Assembly: GCA_963627995.1 (NCBI GenBank)
Contig: CAVGCV010000011.1
Coordinates: 1 to 64,000 of the forward strand
Reading direction: 5' to 3'
Length of the DNA: 64,000 nucleotides
From: UBA3839 sp963627995
GTDB taxonomy: Bacteria; Bacteroidota; Bacteroidia; Bacteroidales; Bacteroidaceae
Shown: positions 35,194-43,004 of the stretch, piece by piece
Numbering within the stretch: the stretch's first letter is position 1
Layout: every line of letters begins with the position of its first letter
Notes under the pieces: generated by a model
Databases searched by the model: none
What the model saw: only the letters and a program-made list of their open reading frames with translations
Told to the model about the DNA's origin: nothing
Position numbers and translations under genes: made by a program

Positions 35194-35296
35194 ACTGCGG
35201 AGAAAACTTTTTTCCTCTGCGGAGCGGATGGATTTTCTCCGCAGTGTTTTTCCCGTCGCTCCGCAGTGTTTTTCCGCGCGCTCCGCAGTGTTTTTT
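35194..35296. repeat. 22-nt-phased palindrome array, copy 5
   Basis: Boxes start at 35194 (ACTGCGGA), 35216 (TCTGCGGA), 35238, 35260 and 35282 (TCCGCAGT three times), all exactly 22 nt apart. The last three units are near-identical 22-nt direct repeats with a T-run after each box. The flank TTGGCTATGAGCG (about 35314-35326) is shared with copy 3. It lies in a 745-bp divergent gap. From 34761 to 35190 I see no gene, only a T/A-rich stretch near 34870-34930. From 35330 to 35457 nothing is recognised. Confidence 0.93.
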
Positions 35297-35457
35297 CGGT
35301 CGCAGCCAAGGCGTTGGCTATGAGCGGTTTGCAATGTGGCGGCGAAGCCTCCGGCACACGGGCTCCACGGCACCGCGCCGGTGACGCTCCGATGGTTTTT
35401 TGCCTGCGGAAACGCGCGTCCGGGCGACACATGACTGCAAGTTCGGGAGAAAATGCT

Positions 35458-35465
35458 TACCTTTG
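35458..35465 (+). promoter_or_regulatory. -7 box for the multidomain glycosidase gene
   Basis: TACCTTTG matches TAnnTTTG and lies 41 bp before the ATG at 35506, which supports that start over longer in-frame extensions. Confidence 0.7.
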
Positions 35466-35505
35466 TTTCCGTAAGAACAATGTGGAAACAACGGACCAAC
35501 TGACT

Positions 35506-38220
35506 ATGAGACGACTGACAATGGCGGCGTGTGCCGCCGTACTGGCGGCGCAGGGCGCGACGGCGCAGACTGCCGCCGACCGCACGCCGCACGCCAGCAT
35601 GTGGCTCCGGGCCTTCGAGAAGGCCGGGGCGCAGGTGCCCTACCGGTTCGACGGCGAGGGCAAGGAAGTGCGCGTGGCGTGGGGACTGGACACGGCGTGG
35701 GACAGCGCCGACAACGTGAGGCGCGGCACGGCGTTCATCGGAAAGGACAATATCGCCACAGGGCGCATCTCGTTCCAGCCCAGCGACCTGGTGGGCGACG
35801 ATGGCGAGCTGTCGGCCGCGCAGAAGAAGGCGCTCGACTCGCGCATCGCGAACATCAAGCTGTCGGGCACGACGAGCGTGATGCTCAACTGCGACCACGA
35901 GGCGCTCAACGCCGGCAACTACTACGGCAAGCCGGAGGAGTGGTACAAGGTCATCAAGGCGTCGGTGAAGTACGCACAGGCCAAGGGGCTGACGGTCGTG
36001 TCCGTGTCGCCCTTCAACGAGCCCGACTACACGCCGTGGGGCGAGGGGACGAAGGCGCACTTCAAGGCCATCGCCAGGCTCATCAGCGAGGACGGGGAGC
36101 TGGCCGGCATCCGCGTCTCGGCGGGCAACACGCTCAACTGCGACGAGGCCCTCTCGTGGTACAACTACATGAAGCCCTACGCCACCGAGGGCAACACGCA
36201 CCAGCTCGCCGGCTCGTTCGACAGCTACGCCGGCTTCTTCACCGCCGTGCGCAACAACGGCCATCATGCGTCGGCCGACGAGCTGCACAACGTGGCCGAG
36301 GCCATGGTGGGCGTGGAGTACGGCCTGCAGTCGGGCGTGTGGTGGGGCTACGACGGCGTGGCGCGCGGCGACTACTGCAAGGCGGCGAACGGCGGCGCGC
36401 GGCTGGGCTACGCCGAGAACCGCGGCGCCTGGACGGCCGCGTCGGTCTACCGCCTGCCCGGCGGCGCGGTGGAGGCCTTCCTCGGCACGAGCGAGCGCCA
36501 GGCCACGACCTCGGCGTTCGAGTTCGTGAGCCTCGACCGCGACGTCTACTACGACGGCTACGGCCCCGTGCGCGCCTTCCGGATGGAGATGCCGGGCGGC
36601 ACGGGCTACCAGCAGGGGCAGACCAACGCCGAGCGCATGATACGCATCACGCAGGGCGAGGACGTGCAGCCGTTCGCCGTGGAGGGCGGCACGTATGTCA
36701 TCATGAACAGGAAGACGAAGGGATGCCTGACGATTGCGGGCGGCGCGACGGCCGGCGGGACGGCCGTCGTGCAGGGCTTCTACAAGGGCCGGGCGGCTGC
36801 CTACCCCTACCAGCAGTGGACGGTCGAGGCGGTGGGCGACCGCGTGGGCGGCGACTTCAGCTACAGCTACATCCGGAGCGCGCGCGACGAGAAGATGCTG
36901 CTCGACCTGCTCAACTGGTCGCTCAGCGCCAAGGGCACGCTCTGCGCCTACCCGGGCGACGGCGGGGCCAACGAGCAGTGGTACTTCGAGTATGCCGGCG
37001 ACGGCGACTTCTACATCCGCTCGCGCCATTCGGCCCTGTGCCTCGAGGTGCGCAACGGCTCGTCGCTCACGGGCGCGGCCGTCCAGCAGGCCGAGTTCAC
37101 GGGCGACGCGCGCCAGCGGTGGCGCTTCATCCCGGTGGACGCGGAGAGCGAGCTCGACGCGCCGGCCGTCCCCGCGGGGCTGGAGGCCACGCCCCAGAGC
37201 GCGTCGGTGCTGCTCGCGTGGCAGGCCAACGCCGAGCCCGACGCCGACGGCTACATGGTGCTCCGCGGCGAGCGGACGGCGGACGGCGCGACGGACTGGA
37301 GCGTGATTGGCCGGAAGGTGCAGGGCACGCGCTTCATCGACAACTCCTGCGCGCCGGGCAGGGACTACGCCTACAAGATAAGGTGCATCGACCGCGCCGG
37401 CAACATGTCGGCCGCGACGGACGAGGTGGCGGCGCGGACGCAGGACGGGAAGTCCGTCGTGGCGCGCTACGAGTTCGACGGAACGGCCGAGGACCTGACG
37501 CCCAACCAGTTCGACGCGGCCCTCTCGGGCAATGCCGAGTATGGCGCGGCGGTCAGCCAGTCGGGCAGCGGCGCGCTCCGCCTCGACGGCTCCACCTACC
37601 TGATCCTGCCGCACCAGCTGGGCAACATGAGGGAGATGACCGTCGCGCTCTGGGCCTACTGGCAGACGGTGTCGAGCTGGCAGCGGCTGTTCGACTTCGG
37701 CAACGGCACGGACCAGTACATGTTCCTCACGCCGAGCAACGGCTCGGAGATGCGCTTCGTGCTGAAGAACGGCGGCGACGAGCAGATTCTCTCGGCGCCG
37801 AGGCTCTCGACGCGCCGGTTCGTGCACCTGGCCGTGACGCTCGGCCCCGACGGGGTGAGGCTCTACGTGGACGGCGAGCTGGCCGCCGAGCGTGCGGACA
37901 TCACGATACGCCCGTCGGACTTCGCCCCGGTGATGAACTACATCGGCCGGAGCCAGTTCAGCGCCGACCCTTACTTCCGCGGCTACATCGACGACTTCCG
38001 CGTCTACAACCACGCGCTCACGGCGCAGGAGGTGCGGGAGGTGAAGGAGAACCTGGCGGACGGCGTCGGCGCGGTGGCCGCGCCGGACGCTTCGCCCGTG
38101 GTCGCCACGGAATGCTACTCCGTTGGCGGCGTCCGCCTGGCCGCTCCCCGGCGCGGGGTCGGCATCCTGCGGCAGACGCACCGGGACGGGACGGTCACGG
38201 TGAGGAAGGTCCTTCGCTGA
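35506..38220 (+). CDS. Secreted multidomain glycoside hydrolase (clan GH-A-like) with RICIN, FN3 and LamG domains
   Basis: The 904-residue product has a signal peptide (about 1-20, MRRLTMAACAAVLAAQGATA). Residues about 30-385 look like a TIM-barrel hydrolase. 'VSPFNEPDYTPWGEG' holds a likely acid/base Glu (E172) and 'AMVGVEYGLQSGVWWG' a likely nucleophile (E271), the spacing seen in GH30-like enzymes. Then follow a ricin-type trefoil (about 390-545, with repeated Q.W motifs), a fibronectin III domain (about 554-645), a LamG domain (about 650-845) and a short C-terminal tail (YSVGGVRLAAP...). The exact family and substrate are uncertain; a GH30-type beta-glycosidase is the best guess. Confidence 0.75.
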   Translation: MRRLTMAACAAVLAAQGATAQTAADRTPHASMWLRAFEKAGAQVPYRFDGEGKEVRVAWGLDTAWDSADNVRRGTAFIGKDNIATGRISFQPSDLVGDDGELSAAQKKALDSRIANIKLSGTTSVMLNCDHEALNAGNYYGKPEEWYKVIKASVKYAQAKGLTVVSVSPFNEPDYTPWGEGTKAHFKAIARLISEDGELAGIRVSAGNTLNCDEALSWYNYMKPYATEGNTHQLAGSFDSYAGFFTAVRNNGHHASADELHNVAEAMVGVEYGLQSGVWWGYDGVARGDYCKAANGGARLGYAENRGAWTAASVYRLPGGAVEAFLGTSERQATTSAFEFVSLDRDVYYDGYGPVRAFRMEMPGGTGYQQGQTNAERMIRITQGEDVQPFAVEGGTYVIMNRKTKGCLTIAGGATAGGTAVVQGFYKGRAAAYPYQQWTVEAVGDRVGGDFSYSYIRSARDEKMLLDLLNWSLSAKGTLCAYPGDGGANEQWYFEYAGDGDFYIRSRHSALCLEVRNGSSLTGAAVQQAEFTGDARQRWRFIPVDAESELDAPAVPAGLEATPQSASVLLAWQANAEPDADGYMVLRGERTADGATDWSVIGRKVQGTRFIDNSCAPGRDYAYKIRCIDRAGNMSAATDEVAARTQDGKSVVARYEFDGTAEDLTPNQFDAALSGNAEYGAAVSQSGSGALRLDGSTYLILPHQLGNMREMTVALWAYWQTVSSWQRLFDFGNGTDQYMFLTPSNGSEMRFVLKNGGDEQILSAPRLSTRRFVHLAVTLGPDGVRLYVDGELAAERADITIRPSDFAPVMNYIGRSQFSADPYFRGYIDDFRVYNHALTAQEVREVKENLADGVGAVAAPDASPVVATECYSVGGVRLAAPRRGVGILRQTHRDGTVTVRKVLR

Positions 38221-38245
38221 CCTGCGGCGCCTGCGACAAACGCGG

Positions 38246-38286
38246 CATCCCCCTGGCCTCCATCGTCTTTGGAGACCGGGGGGATG
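38246..38286. terminator. Imperfect hairpin between convergent genes
   Basis: CATCCCC (from 38246) pairs with GGGGATG (to 38286) and the stem continues through CTCC/GGAG with two mismatches. It separates the converging glycosidase and DUF3943 genes. Confidence 0.5.
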
Positions 38287-38311
38287 TCGCGTCCTGCCCG
38301 CAACGGCCGGC

Positions 38312-39925
38312 CTACAGGCTGTAGACGAGGCCGAGGTTCATCTCGTAGCTCTTGGCGTGCACGTCCTTGTAGTGGGCCAGCGTGGAGCGGCGGTAGTAGA
38401 GCACGTGCTCAATCTTCAGCGTCAGGCTCTGCTGCATGCGCAGCCGCAGGTAGGCGCGGTTCAGGAAGATGGAGTTGTGCCCCTCGTCGCCCCAGTAGTA
38501 GTTCCCGGCGCGTTCGGGGTCGCCCGAGCCGTTGTGGACGTAGAGCCGCGCGAAATAGAAGTCGTCGCCCACCGACAGCAGGCGGTTCACCGTGAGGCGC
38601 GCGTCGTTGCGCAGGCTGTAGCCCGACGCGAAGCTGTAGCGGCGCGGGCGGTAGTAGTCGGCCGTCGTGCCGCCCAGCCCGATGCCGTCGGCCAGGAAGT
38701 CGTTGCTGAAGGACGTGTGCGTTCCTACCTTCTCCGTGTAGAGCCCGACGCCGAAGCTCATGGCCTCGTTGATAAGGGCGAAGTTGCCGGGGCGCTCGTC
38801 GTTCTTCCCCCCGTAGTTGTCCAGGTAGCGGAACACCTGGTAGATGCCGGCGTCGAACCGCCAGTCGCCCTTCGTCGAGCATTGCCATCCGTGGATGCGC
38901 CCGCGGATGTCGAGGTCGCTGAACGTGGGGTTCTTGCCCGCGAGGTTGAGCAGCATGTGCATGCGGAAGTAGTCGAACGGCTTCGGCTTGTCCTTTTTCG
39001 CGAAGCGGTCGCCGTAGTCCATGAGGAAACTCACGTAGCCCACGTTCTTCGAGCGGTGCAGGCCGCGCATCTCGTGCATGTAGCGGTTGCCCACGCTCAC
39101 CTCCAGCGAGAACGGCTCGGGCTGCACGTGCTTTCCCCGCGCGGGGCTGACCGCCCACATCTCCCCCGAGAACAGGCGGTGTGCGCCGCGCGCCGGGTTG
39201 AGGAATCCGCCCACCAGCTCGCGGATGACGCGGCCGACCCCCGTCTTCGAGTTGTCGAAAATGATGTCGGACGTGCGGTAGGTGACCTCGCCGATGGCCG
39301 AGCCGCCGATGCCCGTCGAGAGGAAGTCGTTGAACGCCGGCAGGTTGTTCTCGCAGAAGTATTCCCAGACCATGCTCCCGATCAGCGGGTAGACGGCGGC
39401 CGTGTAGTAGCTGTGCCCGTGGTAGCGGGCCGCTCCGTAGAACATGCTGCCGTGGTAGGGGTGCGAGAACTGGTTGCCCGAATAGCTGTCGTTGTCAAGG
39501 ACGAAGGCGCTCTTGAGGTTCGTGCGGATGGTGCGCGCGTTGATGTCCGCCCATTGGCGGTCGTAGAGGTAGTGGTCCCAGGCCCATACGCCGAAGTTGA
39601 ACGCCAGCGCCTCGCCCACGGGCTTCAGGATGCTGTGGTCCGCCGCCACCAGCGTGTCGGTGCCGCTGAGCCGCTGCAGGTGCACTTTGCTGCCTGTGAC
39701 GGGGTTGCGCCACACGGTGTCGGCGTGCAGCCAGAGCCCGGGTTGCGGCGCTTCCGCCTCGTCGAGGTAGGCCATTGGGCTGATGCTGTCGCACGCCTCT
39801 TCCGCGTGTCCGCCGCGCGAAGGCGCTTCGGCCTCGTGGGGCGTGGCCGCGCTGGCGGACGGGAGGGTGTAGGAAAGGGCGTATGCGGTGGACAGGCAGA
39901 GGAAGAACAGCTTGGGTGCTCGCAT
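38312..39925 (-). CDS. DUF3943-like outer-membrane-associated protein
   Basis: The 537-residue product has a signal peptide (MRAPKLFFLCLSTAYALSYT, cleavage near ASAA). 'NFGVWAWDHYLYDRQWADIN' near 110 and 'NPYHGSMFY'-like 'FSHPYHGSMFYGAARYHGHSY' match DUF3943. The C-terminal half is rich in alternating aromatic strands and the last residues are LGLVYSL, suggesting a beta-barrel. Function is unknown. The ATG at 39925 is preferred because the -7 box lies just upstream and overlaps the longer reading. Confidence 0.8.
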   Translation of the reverse strand: MRAPKLFFLCLSTAYALSYTLPSASAATPHEAEAPSRGGHAEEACDSISPMAYLDEAEAPQPGLWLHADTVWRNPVTGSKVHLQRLSGTDTLVAADHSILKPVGEALAFNFGVWAWDHYLYDRQWADINARTIRTNLKSAFVLDNDSYSGNQFSHPYHGSMFYGAARYHGHSYYTAAVYPLIGSMVWEYFCENNLPAFNDFLSTGIGGSAIGEVTYRTSDIIFDNSKTGVGRVIRELVGGFLNPARGAHRLFSGEMWAVSPARGKHVQPEPFSLEVSVGNRYMHEMRGLHRSKNVGYVSFLMDYGDRFAKKDKPKPFDYFRMHMLLNLAGKNPTFSDLDIRGRIHGWQCSTKGDWRFDAGIYQVFRYLDNYGGKNDERPGNFALINEAMSFGVGLYTEKVGTHTSFSNDFLADGIGLGGTTADYYRPRRYSFASGYSLRNDARLTVNRLLSVGDDFYFARLYVHNGSGDPERAGNYYWGDEGHNSIFLNRAYLRLRMQQSLTLKIEHVLYYRRSTLAHYKDVHAKSYEMNLGLVYSL

Positions 39926-39952
39926 GGGATGTGGGGTTGGAAAAAGATTCTG

Positions 39953-39960
39953 CAAAATTA
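39953..39960 (-). promoter_or_regulatory. -7 box for the DUF3943 gene
   Basis: The minus strand reads TAATTTTG, 28 bp upstream of the ATG, giving a leader of about 20 nt. Confidence 0.65.
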
Positions 39961-40066
39961 CGCGGATATTTCCACGGCGCGCAGTCCTTTTCTTGGCGTA
40001 GATTGTCCCTTTTCGGCCATGGCGCGCGCCCTGCCGCCCTTTTCGAGGGAAAAATGCGCGGGATGT

Positions 40067-41590
40067 TCAGGCGTGCTTCCAGAAGTTGCGCGTGAAAAGC
40101 AACACGATGGGGAATATCTCCAGACGGCCGATGAGCATGAGGAAGGCGCACACCGTCTTGGAGGCCGGCGAGAGCGTCGCCCAGGAGTGGAGCGGCCCGT
40201 AGTAGTCCATGCCCGGCCCGACGTTCGACAGCGAGGAGATGGAGATGCCCAGCGCCTCGTAGTAGTCGAGCTGCGGGCGCGACGCGTCGTCCGAGACTCC
40301 GAAGACGGACAGGAGGAATGCGCCGACGAAGATTGCGCCGACGAACAGGGCCGTGAACCCCAGGATGGTCTGCACGATTTGCGTGGGAAGCACCTGCCCG
40401 TTGAGGCGGACCGGCAGCACGGCGCGGGGGTGGAGGATGCGCTGGAACTCGTTGCGCAGCACGCGGTAGATGATGCTCCAGCGCACGCACTTGAAGCCGC
40501 CGCTCGTGCTGCCCGAGCAGGCTCCGGCGAACATGACGAACAGCAGCGTCGGCATGAGCGACACGGGCCACACGGTGTAGTCGACCGTGGCGAGCCCCGT
40601 CGTGGTTTGCAGCGAGACGACCGTGAAGACGGAGTCGCGGAACGACTGCTCCAGCGAGCCGAGGAAGCTGCCGGGATGCGGGAGGCTGAACGGCTCGGCC
40701 TGCCTCTGCGCGGCCATGAGCCAGGCGGTGCAGAGCAGCGTGGCCGTCCCCGCGATGGCGAGGTAGCAGCGCAGCTCCGCGTCGCGGAAGAACTTGTGGA
40801 CGCGCCCCCGGAGAATGGTGTAGTAGATGAGCGTGTAGTTCGCTCCCGAGATGAACATGAAGAACGTGAGGACGTACTCGATGGCGGGGGAGCGGTAGAC
40901 CTCGCGCAGCAGGGCGCTGTGCGTCCCGAAGCCGCCCGTGGCCGTCGTGACGAGCGAGTAGTTGATGGCGTCGAACGTGTCCATGCCGCAGAGCATGAGC
41001 GAGCCGACGCAGAGCAGGGTGAGCAGCAGGTAGACGGTGCCGATCCACTTGGCCGTGACGCTGATGCGGGGGTGTATCTTGTCGTGCACGGGCCCCGTGC
41101 TTTCGGCCGCGAAGAGCTTCACCTCGCCCACGCCGAAGGCCGGCAGGATGGCGATGGTGAAGAAGATGATGCCGATGCCGCCAATCCACTGGCTCAGGCT
41201 GCGCCACACGAGGATGCTGTGGGGCTGTGCGTCGCAGTCGTCGATGACCGTCGCCCCGGTGGAGGTGAAGCCCGACATGGTCTCGAAGAAGGCGCTGGCC
41301 ACGTCGGGCAGGCTGCCGCTGAGGAGGAACGGGAGCATGCCGACGGCGGTGAACACCAGCCACGTGAGGCTCACGATGATGTAGCCGTCCTTGCGCCCCA
41401 TGTTGCTGCCCGCGCCGCGGCCGACGGCCAGTCCCGCCGCCCCGAGGCCGACGGCGATGGCGGTGGGCCAGGCGAACGGCATGTAGCAGGCGTGGCGGTA
41501 GATGCCCACGCCCATGCAGACGGCCATCAGTCCCGCCTCGATGAAGAGCAGCAGGCCGATGACCTTGACGATGATTTTCCAGTGGATCAT
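40067..41590 (-). CDS. trkH: TrkH-family potassium uptake channel subunit
   Basis: The 507-residue membrane protein has the four pore-loop repeats of the Trk/Ktr family: 'SGFTSTGATV' (near 108), 'TTATGGFGTHS' (near 217), 'LQTTTGLATVDY' (near 330) and 'SNVGPGMDYYG' (near 456). These line the K+ selectivity filter. It lies 31 bp downstream of trkA on the same strand; TrkA gates TrkH through nucleotide and NAD(H) binding, so the pair forms a complete K+ uptake system. Confidence 0.95.
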   Translation of the reverse strand: MIHWKIIVKVIGLLLFIEAGLMAVCMGVGIYRHACYMPFAWPTAIAVGLGAAGLAVGRGAGSNMGRKDGYIIVSLTWLVFTAVGMLPFLLSGSLPDVASAFFETMSGFTSTGATVIDDCDAQPHSILVWRSLSQWIGGIGIIFFTIAILPAFGVGEVKLFAAESTGPVHDKIHPRISVTAKWIGTVYLLLTLLCVGSLMLCGMDTFDAINYSLVTTATGGFGTHSALLREVYRSPAIEYVLTFFMFISGANYTLIYYTILRGRVHKFFRDAELRCYLAIAGTATLLCTAWLMAAQRQAEPFSLPHPGSFLGSLEQSFRDSVFTVVSLQTTTGLATVDYTVWPVSLMPTLLFVMFAGACSGSTSGGFKCVRWSIIYRVLRNEFQRILHPRAVLPVRLNGQVLPTQIVQTILGFTALFVGAIFVGAFLLSVFGVSDDASRPQLDYYEALGISISSLSNVGPGMDYYGPLHSWATLSPASKTVCAFLMLIGRLEIFPIVLLFTRNFWKHA

Positions 41591-41621
41591 AATGCGCGGA
41601 ATGTGGGGGCGGGGCGTGCGC

Positions 41622-43004
41622 CTACTTGAACCAGCGGTCGAGGCGCTTGAGTGTTCCGCCGATGCAGAACACCACCACGCGGTCGTTCTCGCGCAGCACG
41701 GTCGGGCCGTTCACGAGCTGGCCCTTGCCGTCGCGCACCATGCCGCCGATGTTCACGCCGCGCGGAAGCCCGAGGTGCATGACCGCGTCTTTCGTCACGC
41801 GCGAGCCGCGCTTCACCACGAACTCGGCCACGTCGGCGTCGGCCACCGTGAGCATCTTCATGTTGTCGACGCTCGACTTCAGCAGCATCTGGTAGATGTG
41901 GCTGGCGGCAATCTGCTTCTTGTTGATGACCGTCCCCACGTCCAGATCCTCGGCCATGTCCAGATAGTCCAGGTTCTCCACCTGGGCTATCGTCTTCCTC
42001 ACGCCCTTACGCCGCGCCGCCACGCACGCCAGGATGTTCTCCTCGTCGTTGTCGGTCAGGGCGATGAACGCCTCGAGGTATCCGTAGCCCTCGTCGTTGA
42101 GCAGCTCCATGTCGTGCCCCTCGCCGTTGATGATGAGCGTGCGGTGCTTCACGAGCCGCCCCAGCTCCTCGCAGCGGTCGGCCGACGGCTCGATGATCTT
42201 CAGGTCCATGCTGTCGGGCAGCGCCCAGTCGGCGCGCACGGACAGCTTGCCGCCCCCGATGATGAGCGCGTGGCGCACGGCGGGGTAGCCGTCCTTGCCC
42301 GACAGGTGGCGGATGGCGCTCACCTGGTCGCGCGTGGTCATGAAGAACACGAGGTCGCGCGGCAGGATGCGCTCGTCGCCGTAGGGGACGACCGTCTCGC
42401 CCCGGCGCTTGATGGCCACCACGTGGAACTGGTGGCCGTGCTCCATGCCGATTTCTTTCAGCGTGTGCCCGACGAGCAGGTTGTGCTCGTTGCCGATCTC
42501 CTTGTCGTCGATGGGGTGCTCGTCGTGCATCTTCACGCTGAGCAGCACGAGGTCGCCGTCCACGCCGAAGTCCCACATCTGCCGTACCCACGAGTACTGC
42601 GCCGAGTCGGCGATTTCCTTCGAGGCGAGCAGCTCGGGGTAGATGAGCGACGAGATGCCCATGTCCTCGAACAGCTTCTTGTTCTCGGGCTTCATGTACT
42701 CGTAGTTGTCCACGCGCGCCACGGTGCGCCGCGTGCCCAGCTGTCTGGCGAGGATGGCGCTGGCGATGTTCTCGCTCTCGTGCGGCGTGACGGCGATGAA
42801 CAGGTCGGCGTCGTCCGCGCCCGCGTGGCGCAGCCCCTTGATGGACGTGGGCGACACGGCGCTCGTCATGATGTCGAGGTCGGCGTTGAGCTTGCTCAGC
42901 CGCTCCTCCTCGCTGTCGATGAGCACCACGTTGAGGTTTTCCTTCGAGAGAAGGCGCGCGAGGTGGGTGCCAACGGCCCCCGCGCCGGCGATGACAATCT
43001 TCAT
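41622..43004 (-). CDS. trkA: TrkA, gating subunit of the K+ uptake system
   Basis: The 460-residue product has two Rossmann RCK domains. The first starts MKIVIAGAGAVGTHLARLLS, and the second has HALIIGGGKLSVRADWAL near 240. Each is followed by an RCK_C-type domain ('LLVGHTLKEIGMEHGHQFHV', 'VMHLGLPRGVNIGGMVRDGK'). It is cytoplasmic and regulates TrkH by binding NAD(H) and nucleotides. Its start overlaps the dxs stop by 4 bp, so translation is probably coupled. Confidence 0.95.
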   Translation of the reverse strand: MKIVIAGAGAVGTHLARLLSKENLNVVLIDSEEERLSKLNADLDIMTSAVSPTSIKGLRHAGADDADLFIAVTPHESENIASAILARQLGTRRTVARVDNYEYMKPENKKLFEDMGISSLIYPELLASKEIADSAQYSWVRQMWDFGVDGDLVLLSVKMHDEHPIDDKEIGNEHNLLVGHTLKEIGMEHGHQFHVVAIKRRGETVVPYGDERILPRDLVFFMTTRDQVSAIRHLSGKDGYPAVRHALIIGGGKLSVRADWALPDSMDLKIIEPSADRCEELGRLVKHRTLIINGEGHDMELLNDEGYGYLEAFIALTDNDEENILACVAARRKGVRKTIAQVENLDYLDMAEDLDVGTVINKKQIAASHIYQMLLKSSVDNMKMLTVADADVAEFVVKRGSRVTKDAVMHLGLPRGVNIGGMVRDGKGQLVNGPTVLRENDRVVVFCIGGTLKRLDRWFK

